A stretch of DNA of 15,955 bases from Vulcanimicrobiota bacterium (GTDB lineage Bacteria > Vulcanimicrobiota > Vulcanimicrobiia > Vulcanimicrobiales > Vulcanimicrobiaceae). Positions within the stretch are counted from its first letter, which is position 1. Each line of letters starts with the position of its first letter. A model generated the notes under the pieces. That model was given only the letters and a program-made list of their open reading frames with translations, made no database searches and had not been told where the DNA came from. The translations under genes and the position numbers were made by a program. This document shows, in pieces, positions 1 to 6,200 of the stretch. The stretch spans positions 1-15,955 of the forward strand of contig JAFAMS010000312.1 in assembly GCA_019233165.1 (NCBI GenBank), given 5' to 3'.

Positions 1-394
1 CGAGCGCCATCATCGCGTTGCGCCCGGCGAAACGGGGGTTCGTCATCACGTTGAATCCGACGGTGTTGAACGCCTTGACGAGACGGGCGCCTGGCGCGGC
101 TTTCGCGACGCGCTCCGCCTGCGAGGTGTCGAATCCGAGTTCGAGACCGCTGAGGTCGGATTTGAGCGGGTTCGTGCAGTCGATGACGACCTTCCCCGCG
201 AGCGGACGGCCCGAGACCGCTGCTTCCGCTTGATTCGCCGGCGTCGTAATTGCGACGACGTCGGCGCCGGCGAGCAACGCCGCAGCCTCTTCGGGCGGCG
301 TGGCGCGGCGCACGTACGAGACCTCGTGCGCGGGCGTCCAGCCCTCGCCGAGCGCTTGGCCGACGTTCCCGGCGCCTACGATCGCGATCTTCAT
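1..394 (-). CDS. NADP-dependent oxidoreductase, F420-reductase-like Rossmann domain (partial)
   Basis: The first 131 codons of a minus-strand gene are present; the rest lies beyond the left edge. The protein begins MKIAIVGAGNVGQALGEGW, a Rossmann dinucleotide-binding loop (GAGNVG at residues 7-12). It continues with a VVAITTPANQ strand, a VVIDCTNPLKSD segment and an ARLVKAFNTVGFNVM segment. This order matches the family of F420-dependent NADP reductases and related NADPH-binding reductases. Known members move hydride between NADPH and a flavin-like or small-molecule acceptor in the cytoplasm; the acceptor here cannot be told. The ATG overlaps the TGA of the upstream amidohydrolase gene (ATGA), so the two are probably translationally coupled and belong to one unit. 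Family assignment is firm; substrate and cofactor F420 use are not shown. Confidence 0.85.
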   Translation of the reverse strand, partial: MKIAIVGAGNVGQALGEGWTPAHEVSYVRRATPPEEAAALLAGADVVAITTPANQAEAAVSGRPLAGKVVIDCTNPLKSDLSGLELGFDTSQAERVAKAAPGARLVKAFNTVGFNVMTNPRFAGRNAMMAL

Positions 395-1248
395 CGGGTT
401 CTCTCCTCGTTCGACGCCTGTGAGAAACCGAAAAGGCGCGCCGGGTTTTCCCAAAGGACTTTCCGACGATCGGCACCGTCCGGGACGACGCGCGCGAGCC
501 ATTCGAACGTCTGCAGGTAGGTCACGTCGTTCTCGTAGTTGACGAACGGCCAGTCGGAGCCCCAAACGCAGCGCTCGATTCCGAACGCCTCGATGACGGC
601 CGCGACGTGGGCGTCGCAGTCCTGCCACGGGAAGCGCTCCTTCGAGCTGCGATAGGCGGCGCTGATCTTCACCGCGGGGCGCACGTCGCGGGCGAATGCG
701 AGCAGCCGCGCGAAGCCGGGTTCCTCGATTCCGGCGGCGACGTCGGGACGGCCGAAGTGATCGAAAATGATTTTTCCGCCGTCGTACGCGGCGCGGATTA
801 CCTTCTCGTATTTGGGAAAGTCCGACGCGCGCACGTGGATTTGCAACCACCAGTCCCGTTCTTGCAGCATGCGCAGGAGCCGCTTCGCGTCCGGACGCTC
901 GAAAAAACCTGGATCGAGGCTGATCAAATTGACCCGCATCCCGATCGCGCCCCGCCGGGTCATTGCGTCGAGGTCCTCGGAAGCGACGTCGGCCGCCGGA
1001 ATCGCGATCGCCTTCAGCGCGTTGCGCGGACCGTGCTCGACGGCGGCGAGCGTGACCTCGTTGTCGTGCTGGTAGCAGCTCGGCTGCACGATCAGCCCGT
1101 GCGTGATCCCGTGCCCTGCGAGGACGCCGTAAAACTCTTCCTGCGTGCGAAATGCGGCCGGCGCCGGTTTGTTCCCCGGCCCCTCAGGGATTTTTGCAAA
1201 CGGGGAGATGACGTGCGCGTGCGCGTCGACCGAAGGTTCTCGTCTCAA
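391..1248 (-). CDS. Amidohydrolase family 2 (LigI-like TIM-barrel hydrolase)
   Basis: A 285-residue metal-dependent hydrolase of the amidohydrolase-2 family, the usual length for the group. Visible signatures are the first-strand DAHAH (His10 and His12), the RGAIGMRVNL segment, a WWLQIHVRASD strand, the FDHFGRPD motif and GSDWPF with Asp232, the expected metal or catalytic aspartate. The closest described activity is 2-pyrone-4,6-dicarboxylate lactonase (LigI) and related sugar or aromatic lactonases, but the substrate is not established. The start is TTG at 1248. It follows an AGAGG ribosome site with a 6-nt spacer, and an in-frame TAG sits four codons upstream, so no longer protein is possible. 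The stop overlaps the start of the NADP reductase. It is divergent from the lyase gene at 1573, which suggests a shared catabolic role. Confidence 0.9.
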   Translation of the reverse strand: MRREPSVDAHAHVISPFAKIPEGPGNKPAPAAFRTQEEFYGVLAGHGITHGLIVQPSCYQHDNEVTLAAVEHGPRNALKAIAIPAADVASEDLDAMTRRGAIGMRVNLISLDPGFFERPDAKRLLRMLQERDWWLQIHVRASDFPKYEKVIRAAYDGGKIIFDHFGRPDVAAGIEEPGFARLLAFARDVRPAVKISAAYRSSKERFPWQDCDAHVAAVIEAFGIERCVWGSDWPFVNYENDVTYLQTFEWLARVVPDGADRRKVLWENPARLFGFSQASNEERTR

Positions 1249-1254
1249 CGCGGA

Positions 1255-1259
1255 CCTCT
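1255..1259 (-). promoter_or_regulatory. Ribosome binding site AGAGG for the TTG-started amidohydrolase
   Basis: On the minus strand AGAGG lies six bases before the TTG at 1248. The TAG that shares its first bases (1260-1258) is in frame with the gene, so this site fixes the unusual TTG as the start. Confidence 0.6.
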
Positions 1260-1297
1260 ACGTGGCGCAAAACGACCGCCCCTTGACCGCAGGCAAG

Positions 1298-1311
1298 CTC
1301 CGGCGCCGGAG
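1298..1311. promoter_or_regulatory. Perfect 14-bp palindrome, possible operator
   Basis: CTCCGGCGCCGGAG reads the same on both strands with no spacer and lies 50 bp upstream of the amidohydrolase start in the divergent region. It has no following T-run, so it is not an intrinsic terminator. A dimeric regulator site is possible, but in GC-rich DNA a palindrome of this length can also arise by chance. Confidence 0.25.
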
Positions 1312-1370
1312 TCGAGCGACGGCTGCTTCCTCGGCGTCGCAAGCCCTGGTATCGGGTACGTCCGGAGTTC

Positions 1371-1523
1371 ATGCGCCGCGTCAACATCACCGCACTTGTA
1401 GAAGCCTTCTGCGCGGCAAGCGCCGTCGCCGCACTCACGCCACATTTCGAAACGACCCCAAACCGCGGGAGAGTCTGGGTGGTACGCGACGAGCCGAAGG
1501 CGCTCATGCCCGGACGGGACTAG
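1371..1523 (+). CDS. Possible small protein of 50 residues, unknown
   Basis: An ATG at 1371, with GGAG three bases upstream (a short spacer), opens a 50-codon frame ending at a TAG (1521-1523), 49 bp before the lyase start. The predicted protein begins MRRVNITALVEAFCAASAVA, a basic start followed by a weakly hydrophobic stretch, then a polar tail with WVVRDEPKALMPGRD. I recognise no family. Most codons end in G or C, as in neighbouring genes, but this is weak evidence in GC-rich DNA. It could be a leader peptide, a small secreted protein or a chance frame. Confidence 0.25.
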   Translation: MRRVNITALVEAFCAASAVAALTPHFETTPNRGRVWVVRDEPKALMPGRD

Positions 1524-1572
1524 CGCGCCCGGTCCGAAGGGTCGCACGAGCGCGGCGTGACAACAGCACGCC

Positions 1573-2481
1573 ATGAAAGCGAAGACTTCCACGGCGCGGC
1601 TGCGCGAGATCTTGCGGCAGCCCGGCCCGGTCGTCGTCCCGGGCGCGACTGATTGCTTCGTCGCAAAGCTGATCGAAGGCGAAGGATTCCCGATCGTCTA
1701 CGTTACCGGCGCCGGCGTCACGAACACGCTCTTAGGGCTTCCCGATCTGGGTCTCATCACGCTGACCGAGCTCGCGCAGCGCGCCGGACAAATTGCCGAC
1801 GCCGTCTCGATTCCGGTGATCGCCGACGCCGACACGGGATTCGGCGGCGTTCAGAACGTCAAGCGCACGATCCGCGCGTACGAGAAAGCCGGGATCGCGG
1901 GGCTGCACATCGAGGATCAAGTGATGCCGAAGCGCTGCGGCCACTTCGAGGGAAAGGCCGTCGTACCGGTGGAGGAGATGCTTTTCCGGCTGCAAGCCGC
2001 CCTCGACGCGCGAACCGATCCCGATTTTCTGATCATCGCGCGCACCGACGCCCGCGCGGTGGAAGGGCTCGACGCGGCGCTCGAGCGTGCGCGCGCGTAT
2101 CTCGAGCTCGGGGTCGACGCGCTGTTCATCGAGCAGCCGCAGAGCGTCGAGGAGCTAGCCGCGATCGGGCGCGCGTTTCCGAATACGATCCTCCTCGCCA
2201 ACATGGTCGAGCGGAGCAAAACGCCGCTCCTACCAGCGGCCCAGCTCGGCGAGCTCGGCTTCAAGATCATCTTGTACGCAAACGCCGCACTGTACCTCGG
2301 GGCCTACGCGATCCGCGACGGCCTGCGCGTCCTCCAAGAGGAAGGCTCGACGCAGACACTCCTCGACCGGATGATGACGTTCAAGGAACGCCAAGAGCTC
2401 GTCGGTCTCGACGAAGCCGATGCCTACGAAAGCAATCTCCTCAAACGCGTGCGCGACGCGGCGCCGGTGCGCGCGAGCTAG
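1573..2481 (+). CDS. Isocitrate lyase/PEP mutase superfamily lyase
   Basis: A 302-residue TIM-barrel enzyme of the isocitrate lyase/phosphoenolpyruvate mutase superfamily. The magnesium-binding DADTGFG lies at residues 85-91, the HIEDQ strand at 112-116, and the lyase signature PKRCGHFEGK at 119-128, with Cys122 as the expected general acid. The IIARTDAR strand follows. The KRCGH motif marks C-C bond lyases such as methylisocitrate lyase, 2,3-dimethylmalate lyase or oxaloacetate hydrolase, not the phosphonate mutases. After CGH, PrpB has RPNK where this protein has FEGK, so classic methylisocitrate lyase is not assured. The ATG at 1573 has no clear ribosome site. The gene is divergent from a LigI-like hydrolase and its stop is one base from the convergent M20 gene. 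Family certain, substrate open. Confidence 0.9.
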   Translation: MKAKTSTARLREILRQPGPVVVPGATDCFVAKLIEGEGFPIVYVTGAGVTNTLLGLPDLGLITLTELAQRAGQIADAVSIPVIADADTGFGGVQNVKRTIRAYEKAGIAGLHIEDQVMPKRCGHFEGKAVVPVEEMLFRLQAALDARTDPDFLIIARTDARAVEGLDAALERARAYLELGVDALFIEQPQSVEELAAIGRAFPNTILLANMVERSKTPLLPAAQLGELGFKIILYANAALYLGAYAIRDGLRVLQEEGSTQTLLDRMMTFKERQELVGLDEADAYESNLLKRVRDAAPVRAS

Positions 2482-2482
2482 C

Positions 2483-3652
2483 TTACGGCGCGTTGGCGCC
2501 GGCGTCGAGTCCTAGCGCTACCATCATCCGGACGCCGTATTCGAGCGCGCGTTCGTCGATGTCGAAGCGTTCGTGATGGTGCGGAAACGACGAGCGCTCG
2601 TCGCCGCGGCAGCCGACTTGGTAGAAACACGCCGGTACTTTTTCGGCGAAGAACGAGAAATCTTCGGCGCCCATGATCTTCGGGAATTCTTCGATGTGTT
2701 CGGCGCCGAGCGTGCGCTCCCCGAGCGCGCGGGCGTACTCGGTTTGCTCTGCGTCGTTCGAGGTCACCGGGTAGCGCCAGATATAGTTGAAATCGTAGGT
2801 CGCGCCCGACGCCGCACAGATCCCGGCGAGCACGCGTTCGATCCGACCGCTCATCTCGGCACGGACGCCGGCGTCGAACGCGCGAACGGTGCCGAGCAGC
2901 TTCGCCGAGGTGGGGATGACGTTATACGTCGTCCCCGCTTGGAACGAGCCGATCGTCACGACGGCGGGCTCGACGGGGTTGACGACGCGGCTGACCACTT
3001 GCTGCACCGCGACGACGAACGAGCTCGCGACGTAGATCGGATCGATCGAAAGGTGCGGCGCCGCGCCGTGCCCGCCCTTTCCGTGAATCGCGATCTCGAT
3101 CGAGTCGCTCGATGCGTAGATCTGTCCCGCGCGAAAGCCGACTTTCCCGGTCGGATGCTGCGAGGAGAGGTGCAGCCCGTACGCGCGCTCGATCCCGTAT
3201 TCCCCGAGGATCCCAGCCTCGACCATCGCGCGTGCGCCGCCGAGCCCCTCTTCGGCGGGCTGGAAGCACAGGACCACGGTTCCGCAGATCTCGGCGCGGC
3301 GCTCGCTCAAGATCTGGGCTGCGCCGAGCAGGATCGCGACGTGTCCGTCGTGACCGCACGCGTGCATCGCATCGTTCGTCGAACGGTATGCCGCTTCGTT
3401 TTGCTCGCGGATCGGGAGCGCGTCCATGTCGGCGCGGAGCATGATCGTCTTCCCTGGGCGGCCGCCCTTCACGATCCCGAGCACCCCGGTTTGCGCGATC
3501 CGTTCGTGAACTTCGAGCCCGAGCTCGCGCAAACGCGCCGCGACCAGTGCCGCCGTGCGGTGTTCCTGAAATCCGAGCTCGGGATGCGCGTGCAGATCGC
3601 GTCGCGTCGCGACCACGCGCTCCAAAATTCCGGAGGAAACCTCGACCGTCAA
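2483..3652 (-). CDS. M20 family metallo-amidohydrolase (hippurate/N-acyl-amino-acid hydrolase type)
   Basis: A 389-residue M20D peptidase-family amidohydrolase, the normal length. It has RRDLHAHPELGFQE near the N-terminus (17-30), RADMDALP at 73-80, the metal site HACGHDGH at 97-104 (Cys99, His101), QPAEEG at 131-136 with catalytic Glu134 and metal-binding Glu135, a KGGHGAAPH loop of the dimerisation domain, and MGAEDFSFF towards the C-terminus. Relatives cleave N-acyl amino acids, hippurate, or indole-acetic-acid conjugates in the cytoplasm. The longest frame starts at TTG 3652, just after the TAA of the glycosyltransferase gene (7 bp gap). No good ribosome site is seen, so the start could be a few codons downstream. 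Its position as last gene of a unit with a lipid glycosyltransferase and a membrane hydroxylase leaves open an N-acyl lipid substrate; that is inference. Confidence 0.93.
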   Translation of the reverse strand: MTVEVSSGILERVVATRRDLHAHPELGFQEHRTAALVAARLRELGLEVHERIAQTGVLGIVKGGRPGKTIMLRADMDALPIREQNEAAYRSTNDAMHACGHDGHVAILLGAAQILSERRAEICGTVVLCFQPAEEGLGGARAMVEAGILGEYGIERAYGLHLSSQHPTGKVGFRAGQIYASSDSIEIAIHGKGGHGAAPHLSIDPIYVASSFVVAVQQVVSRVVNPVEPAVVTIGSFQAGTTYNVIPTSAKLLGTVRAFDAGVRAEMSGRIERVLAGICAASGATYDFNYIWRYPVTSNDAEQTEYARALGERTLGAEHIEEFPKIMGAEDFSFFAEKVPACFYQVGCRGDERSSFPHHHERFDIDERALEYGVRMMVALGLDAGANAP

Positions 3653-3659
3653 ATCGAGC

Positions 3660-4829
3660 TTACGATACGGCGGCGAAGGGAAGCGTCCCGGGCACCATTC
3701 CCTCTTGCGCCGTCGTCGCGATCAACTCCGCGATCCGGCGCGAGGCGCCGCGCGGCGCCAGCTCGGCTTCGTGCGCGCGCATCTGCTCGCGGAATGCAGG
3801 GTTCGTGACGATCCGGCGCACCGCTGCGACGACGCCGCGCGTCGTCAAAGCGACGAGCCCGATCCCGTTGCTGCGCACGTACTTCAAGTTGCCTTGTTCT
3901 TGCCCGGGGACGTAATCGTAGACGACGACGGGCAGCTCGGAAACGCTCGCTTCGGCGATCGCGCCCGGCCCCGCTTTCGTCACCAAGATATCCGATGCGC
4001 GCATCAGCGCGGGAACGTCGTCGCGAAAACCGAGGATCGTCATCGGCGCGGAGAGGCTCGGCGCGAGCTCTTCGAGCCGTTCGCGAAGCGGCTCGTTGCG
4101 GCCGCAGACGACGACGAGGTGCAACGGGATTCGCGATTTCGCGAGCGCGAGCGTCGTAGGGAAGAGTTTTCCTCCGCCTTCGCCGCCGGCCATCAGCAAT
4201 GCGACCGTCGCATCCTTGGGGAGCCCGAGCTGCGCGCGGATCTCTTCCTTGCTCGCCGCGACGTCTTCGAATTTCGGATGAACCGGATGGCCGAGACGAA
4301 AAAGTCGATCGCGCGGGATCCCGCGCTCGAGCGCGCGCTGCGCGACCTCTTTGGCCGGGACGACGACCGCGTCGACCTCCGGATTGAGCCACGATTCGTG
4401 AACGCGGCCGAGATCGGTCACGACCGTGACGATCGGGACGCGCAATCGCGCATCGGCGCGGGCGCGCAGCGACGCGTGGTTCAGCAGCGGGTGGACGGAG
4501 ACGATGACGTCCGGGCGATAGCTCAAGAAAACGCCGCGCAGCCGCTCCCGGTAGAGCGGCTCGCAAAAACGGACGAGCGACTTGAACCGGCGGCGGCCGT
4601 TCGTGGCGTGGAAGAGTGCGCCGTAGACCGGGGGAGCGTAGCGGAGGGCGGCGCTATACGCGGGGCCCAGCTGTGAGAGCGGGAACGAGCAATGGTTTCC
4701 GATATCCTCGATCCGCCACTCGAAGCGGTCCTCGCCCTTGATCTGATCCAGGGCAGCGCCGATCGCCAGCGCGCCGCTGCGGTGGCCGCCGCCCGTATCC
4801 GAGATCAGGAAGAGGATCCGTTTTGTCAT
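3660..4829 (-). CDS. GT28 glycosyltransferase, MGDG synthase/UgtP type
   Basis: A 389-residue protein with the two-domain GT-B layout of monogalactosyldiacylglycerol synthase and diacylglycerol glucosyltransferase UgtP, and of similar length. The N-terminal glycine loop reads SDTGGGHRSGA (residues 10-20). A VVTDLGRVHESWL segment follows in the acceptor domain, then the linker GHPVHPKF. The C-terminal donor domain has LMAGGEGGGK and LVTKAGPGAIAEA, which matches the nucleotide-sugar site of the family. Relatives add galactose or glucose to diacylglycerol at the inner face of the cytoplasmic membrane. ATG 4829 is preferred, because GAGG stands four bases upstream; an in-frame TTG immediately precedes it at 4832. 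The gene starts 21 bp after the membrane hydroxylase gene and ends 7 bp before the M20 gene. Sugar and acceptor are not shown. Confidence 0.9.
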   Translation of the reverse strand: MTKRILFLISDTGGGHRSGALAIGAALDQIKGEDRFEWRIEDIGNHCSFPLSQLGPAYSAALRYAPPVYGALFHATNGRRRFKSLVRFCEPLYRERLRGVFLSYRPDVIVSVHPLLNHASLRARADARLRVPIVTVVTDLGRVHESWLNPEVDAVVVPAKEVAQRALERGIPRDRLFRLGHPVHPKFEDVAASKEEIRAQLGLPKDATVALLMAGGEGGGKLFPTTLALAKSRIPLHLVVVCGRNEPLRERLEELAPSLSAPMTILGFRDDVPALMRASDILVTKAGPGAIAEASVSELPVVVYDYVPGQEQGNLKYVRSNGIGLVALTTRGVVAAVRRIVTNPAFREQMRAHEAELAPRGASRRIAELIATTAQEGMVPGTLPFAAVS

Positions 4830-4845
4830 CAAGCCTCGCTTCGAA

Positions 4846-4857
4846 GGGGTTTACCCC
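4846..4857 (-). repeat. Short inverted repeat across the hydroxylase stop codon
   Basis: GGGG-TTTA-CCCC on the plus strand (GGGGTAAACCCC in the transcript) forms a 4-bp stem with a 4-nt loop that contains the TAA stop of the hydroxylase gene. It lies just before the ribosome site of the glycosyltransferase. It is too short and lacks a U-run, so it is not a terminator. It might affect translational coupling, or be chance. Confidence 0.25.
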
Positions 4858-5429
4858 CGTCCGGGGCTTGGTACCGGCCCTTTCCGTCGGACGGGAGCGC
4901 GTCCCGACCGGCGCATCGCGCTTCGCAGCGCGGCTTTGCGCCGGCGCGTCCCTCGGCTCACGGCCCGGAAGAACGCGATGCACGCGCGAGCCGGGGCATC
5001 GTAGAAGCGGAAGATGTCGCCGAACTCGATCTCGGGGTTTCGGTGGTGGCCGTCGTGGTCCTCGGGGAGGACGATCCCGAAGGGCCGGGTGAGGGCGACC
5101 ACCCAGCGGGGCGTCCGCCACCCGAGCTCGGTCGTATGCCGCCACCACACGTGGAATTGACCGAGAATCAGGCCCAGGAGCGCGCCGGCCGGCGAGAAGT
5201 GCCACAAGAGCGCCGCGAGTGCGATGTACGGGAGCGCGCCCAAAAGTCCGTCGGCGAGGACTGCCGGACTGATCGAGAGCACGGCGTGGTCCCAGTAGGA
5301 GCGCCGTCGATCGTGATGCGTGCGCAAGTGCAGCTTGAACCAAACGTGCTGCGGCACATGGTAGAAGAACGTCGAAGCGAAGTCGCCCACGATTAAGACG
5401 ATGATAAGAACGATAATCGTCGTTAACAC
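4851..5429 (-). CDS. Membrane fatty acid hydroxylase/sterol desaturase superfamily protein
   Basis: A 192-residue membrane protein with the histidine clusters of the fatty acid hydroxylase superfamily. An N-terminal helix (residues 2-15, almost all I, V, L) runs into D16, then YHVPQH (His24, His28) and LHLRTHH (His34, His38, His39). A hydrophobic hairpin follows, then a third cluster WWRHTTE and a fourth PEDHDGHHRNP. Such histidines hold a di-iron centre that hydroxylates or desaturates a lipid, sterol or carotenoid with O2. The last 35 or so residues are unusually rich in arginine and lysine and may be an accessory tail. The start is GTG 5429, with GGGG seven bases upstream. It is first in a minus-strand unit with a GT28 glycosyltransferase and an M20 hydrolase. 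The substrate is unknown; a carotenoid hydroxylase is an alternative. Confidence 0.8.
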   Translation of the reverse strand: MLTTIIVLIIVLIVGDFASTFFYHVPQHVWFKLHLRTHHDRRRSYWDHAVLSISPAVLADGLLGALPYIALAALLWHFSPAGALLGLILGQFHVWWRHTTELGWRTPRWVVALTRPFGIVLPEDHDGHHRNPEIEFGDIFRFYDAPARACIAFFRAVSRGTRRRKAALRSAMRRSGRAPVRRKGPVPSPGRG

Positions 5430-5495
5430 GTGCGCACCCCGCGCGTAAGCGTTTTCACGTCAATCTCCGTCACTGATTCAGGGGGCGGATTACCG

Positions 5496-6182
5496 TTGCT
5501 CACTAGGATTCCTTTTCGATGTGCCTACTGGTTGGCCGTTTGTCTTGCAACGGCGTGTTCCGTTTCGGTTCCAACGGTGCCGCATCCCGAACTCGCACAA
5601 ACGGTTCGCATCGAGGCGCTGCACGATGAGGCTCTTTCCTGGCATATTCCCCAGGTTGTCCCAGTGTTACGCGGCGCGCGCCTGATCTCGGACGCGCCCC
5701 GGCCCGCGAGCCGGACCTTAGCCCTGACGAAGGCGATCCTTCGGAGCAACAAGCGGTTGCAAGCGCTCGACGCCCTACGCCTCGCGAGCCTTGCGGCAAG
5801 CTGCGCGCGGGAAGCCGGCCTGGACGTGAATTTTTTCGGGGCGACGATCCTCCAGGAGAGTGCGTTCGACCCATTTGCCGTCTCGTCGGCGTTCGCGCTG
5901 GGGATCGCACAATTCACGCTCGAGACGGCCGATGCGTTTTCGGTCGACCCGCTCGAGCCGCGCAGCGCGCTGGCCGGTTCCGCGCGCCTGCTTTCATCAT
6001 ACGTAGCGCGTTACCGCCGCCGGGGCGCCGCGAACCCCTACGCGCTCGCGCTCGCCGCGTATAACGCTGGTCCCCTCGCGGTCGCGCACTATCGCGGGAT
6101 CCCGCCGTACCCCGAGACGCGCACGTACATCGACGATATCGACGATCGGCTCGCGCGCATCGTCAAAGACGAGCGCCGCTAG
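5496..6182 (+). CDS. Lytic transglycosylase (SLT domain) lipoprotein
   Basis: A soluble-lytic-transglycosylase-like domain with the catalytic glutamate in ILQESAFDP (Glu121 from this start), the ALGIAQFTLETA segment and the AYNAGP motif, ending in YIDDIDD. These enzymes cleave the MurNAc-GlcNAc bond of peptidoglycan to give 1,6-anhydro products outside the cytoplasmic membrane. The frame is open from GTG 5430, but that codon shares a CACGTG palindrome with the start of the divergent hydroxylase. I prefer TTG 5496, preceded by GGGGGCGGA (5481-5489). From there the protein begins LLTRIPFRCAYWLAVCLATAC, a lipoprotein-like signal with the candidate Cys21; Ala at -3 makes the lipobox imperfect. 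It lies 18 bp before the amino-acid permease and is probably co-transcribed with it. Confidence 0.82.
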   Translation: MLTRIPFRCAYWLAVCLATACSVSVPTVPHPELAQTVRIEALHDEALSWHIPQVVPVLRGARLISDAPRPASRTLALTKAILRSNKRLQALDALRLASLAASCAREAGLDVNFFGATILQESAFDPFAVSSAFALGIAQFTLETADAFSVDPLEPRSALAGSARLLSSYVARYRRRGAANPYALALAAYNAGPLAVAHYRGIPPYPETRTYIDDIDDRLARIVKDERR

Positions 6183-6188
6183 AGGGCG

Positions 6189-6194
6189 AAAGGG
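6189..6194 (+). promoter_or_regulatory. Ribosome binding site AAAGGG for the permease
   Basis: AAAGGG sits six bases before ATG 6201. It decides for this start over the in-frame ATG at 6225. Confidence 0.6.
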
Positions 6195-6200
6195 CGCGCG

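Larger units (their letters stand above)
1249..1572. other. Divergent intergenic region between amidohydrolase and lyase genes
   Basis: This 324-bp stretch separates two genes transcribed away from each other and must carry at least one promoter. I found no convincing sigma-70 -35/-10 pair on either strand and no T-run terminator. It contains a perfect 14-bp palindrome (1298-1311) and a small plus-strand open frame (1371-1523), listed separately. Longer open frames crossing it on both strands run into the flanking genes and look like by-products of high GC content. Confidence 0.6.

Noticed and set aside
2573..3808. A 411-codon plus-strand open frame opposite the M20 gene
   Set aside because: It lies antisense to a gene with clear catalytic motifs, is rich in Arg, Asp and Val as expected of reverse-frame GC-rich DNA, and shows no recognisable domain.
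5389..5417. GATAAT (5412-5417) as a -10 box for the transglycosylase gene
   Set aside because: No -35 element lies 16-18 bp upstream, and the A/T-rich tract is explained by isoleucine and valine codons of the hydroxylase membrane helix.
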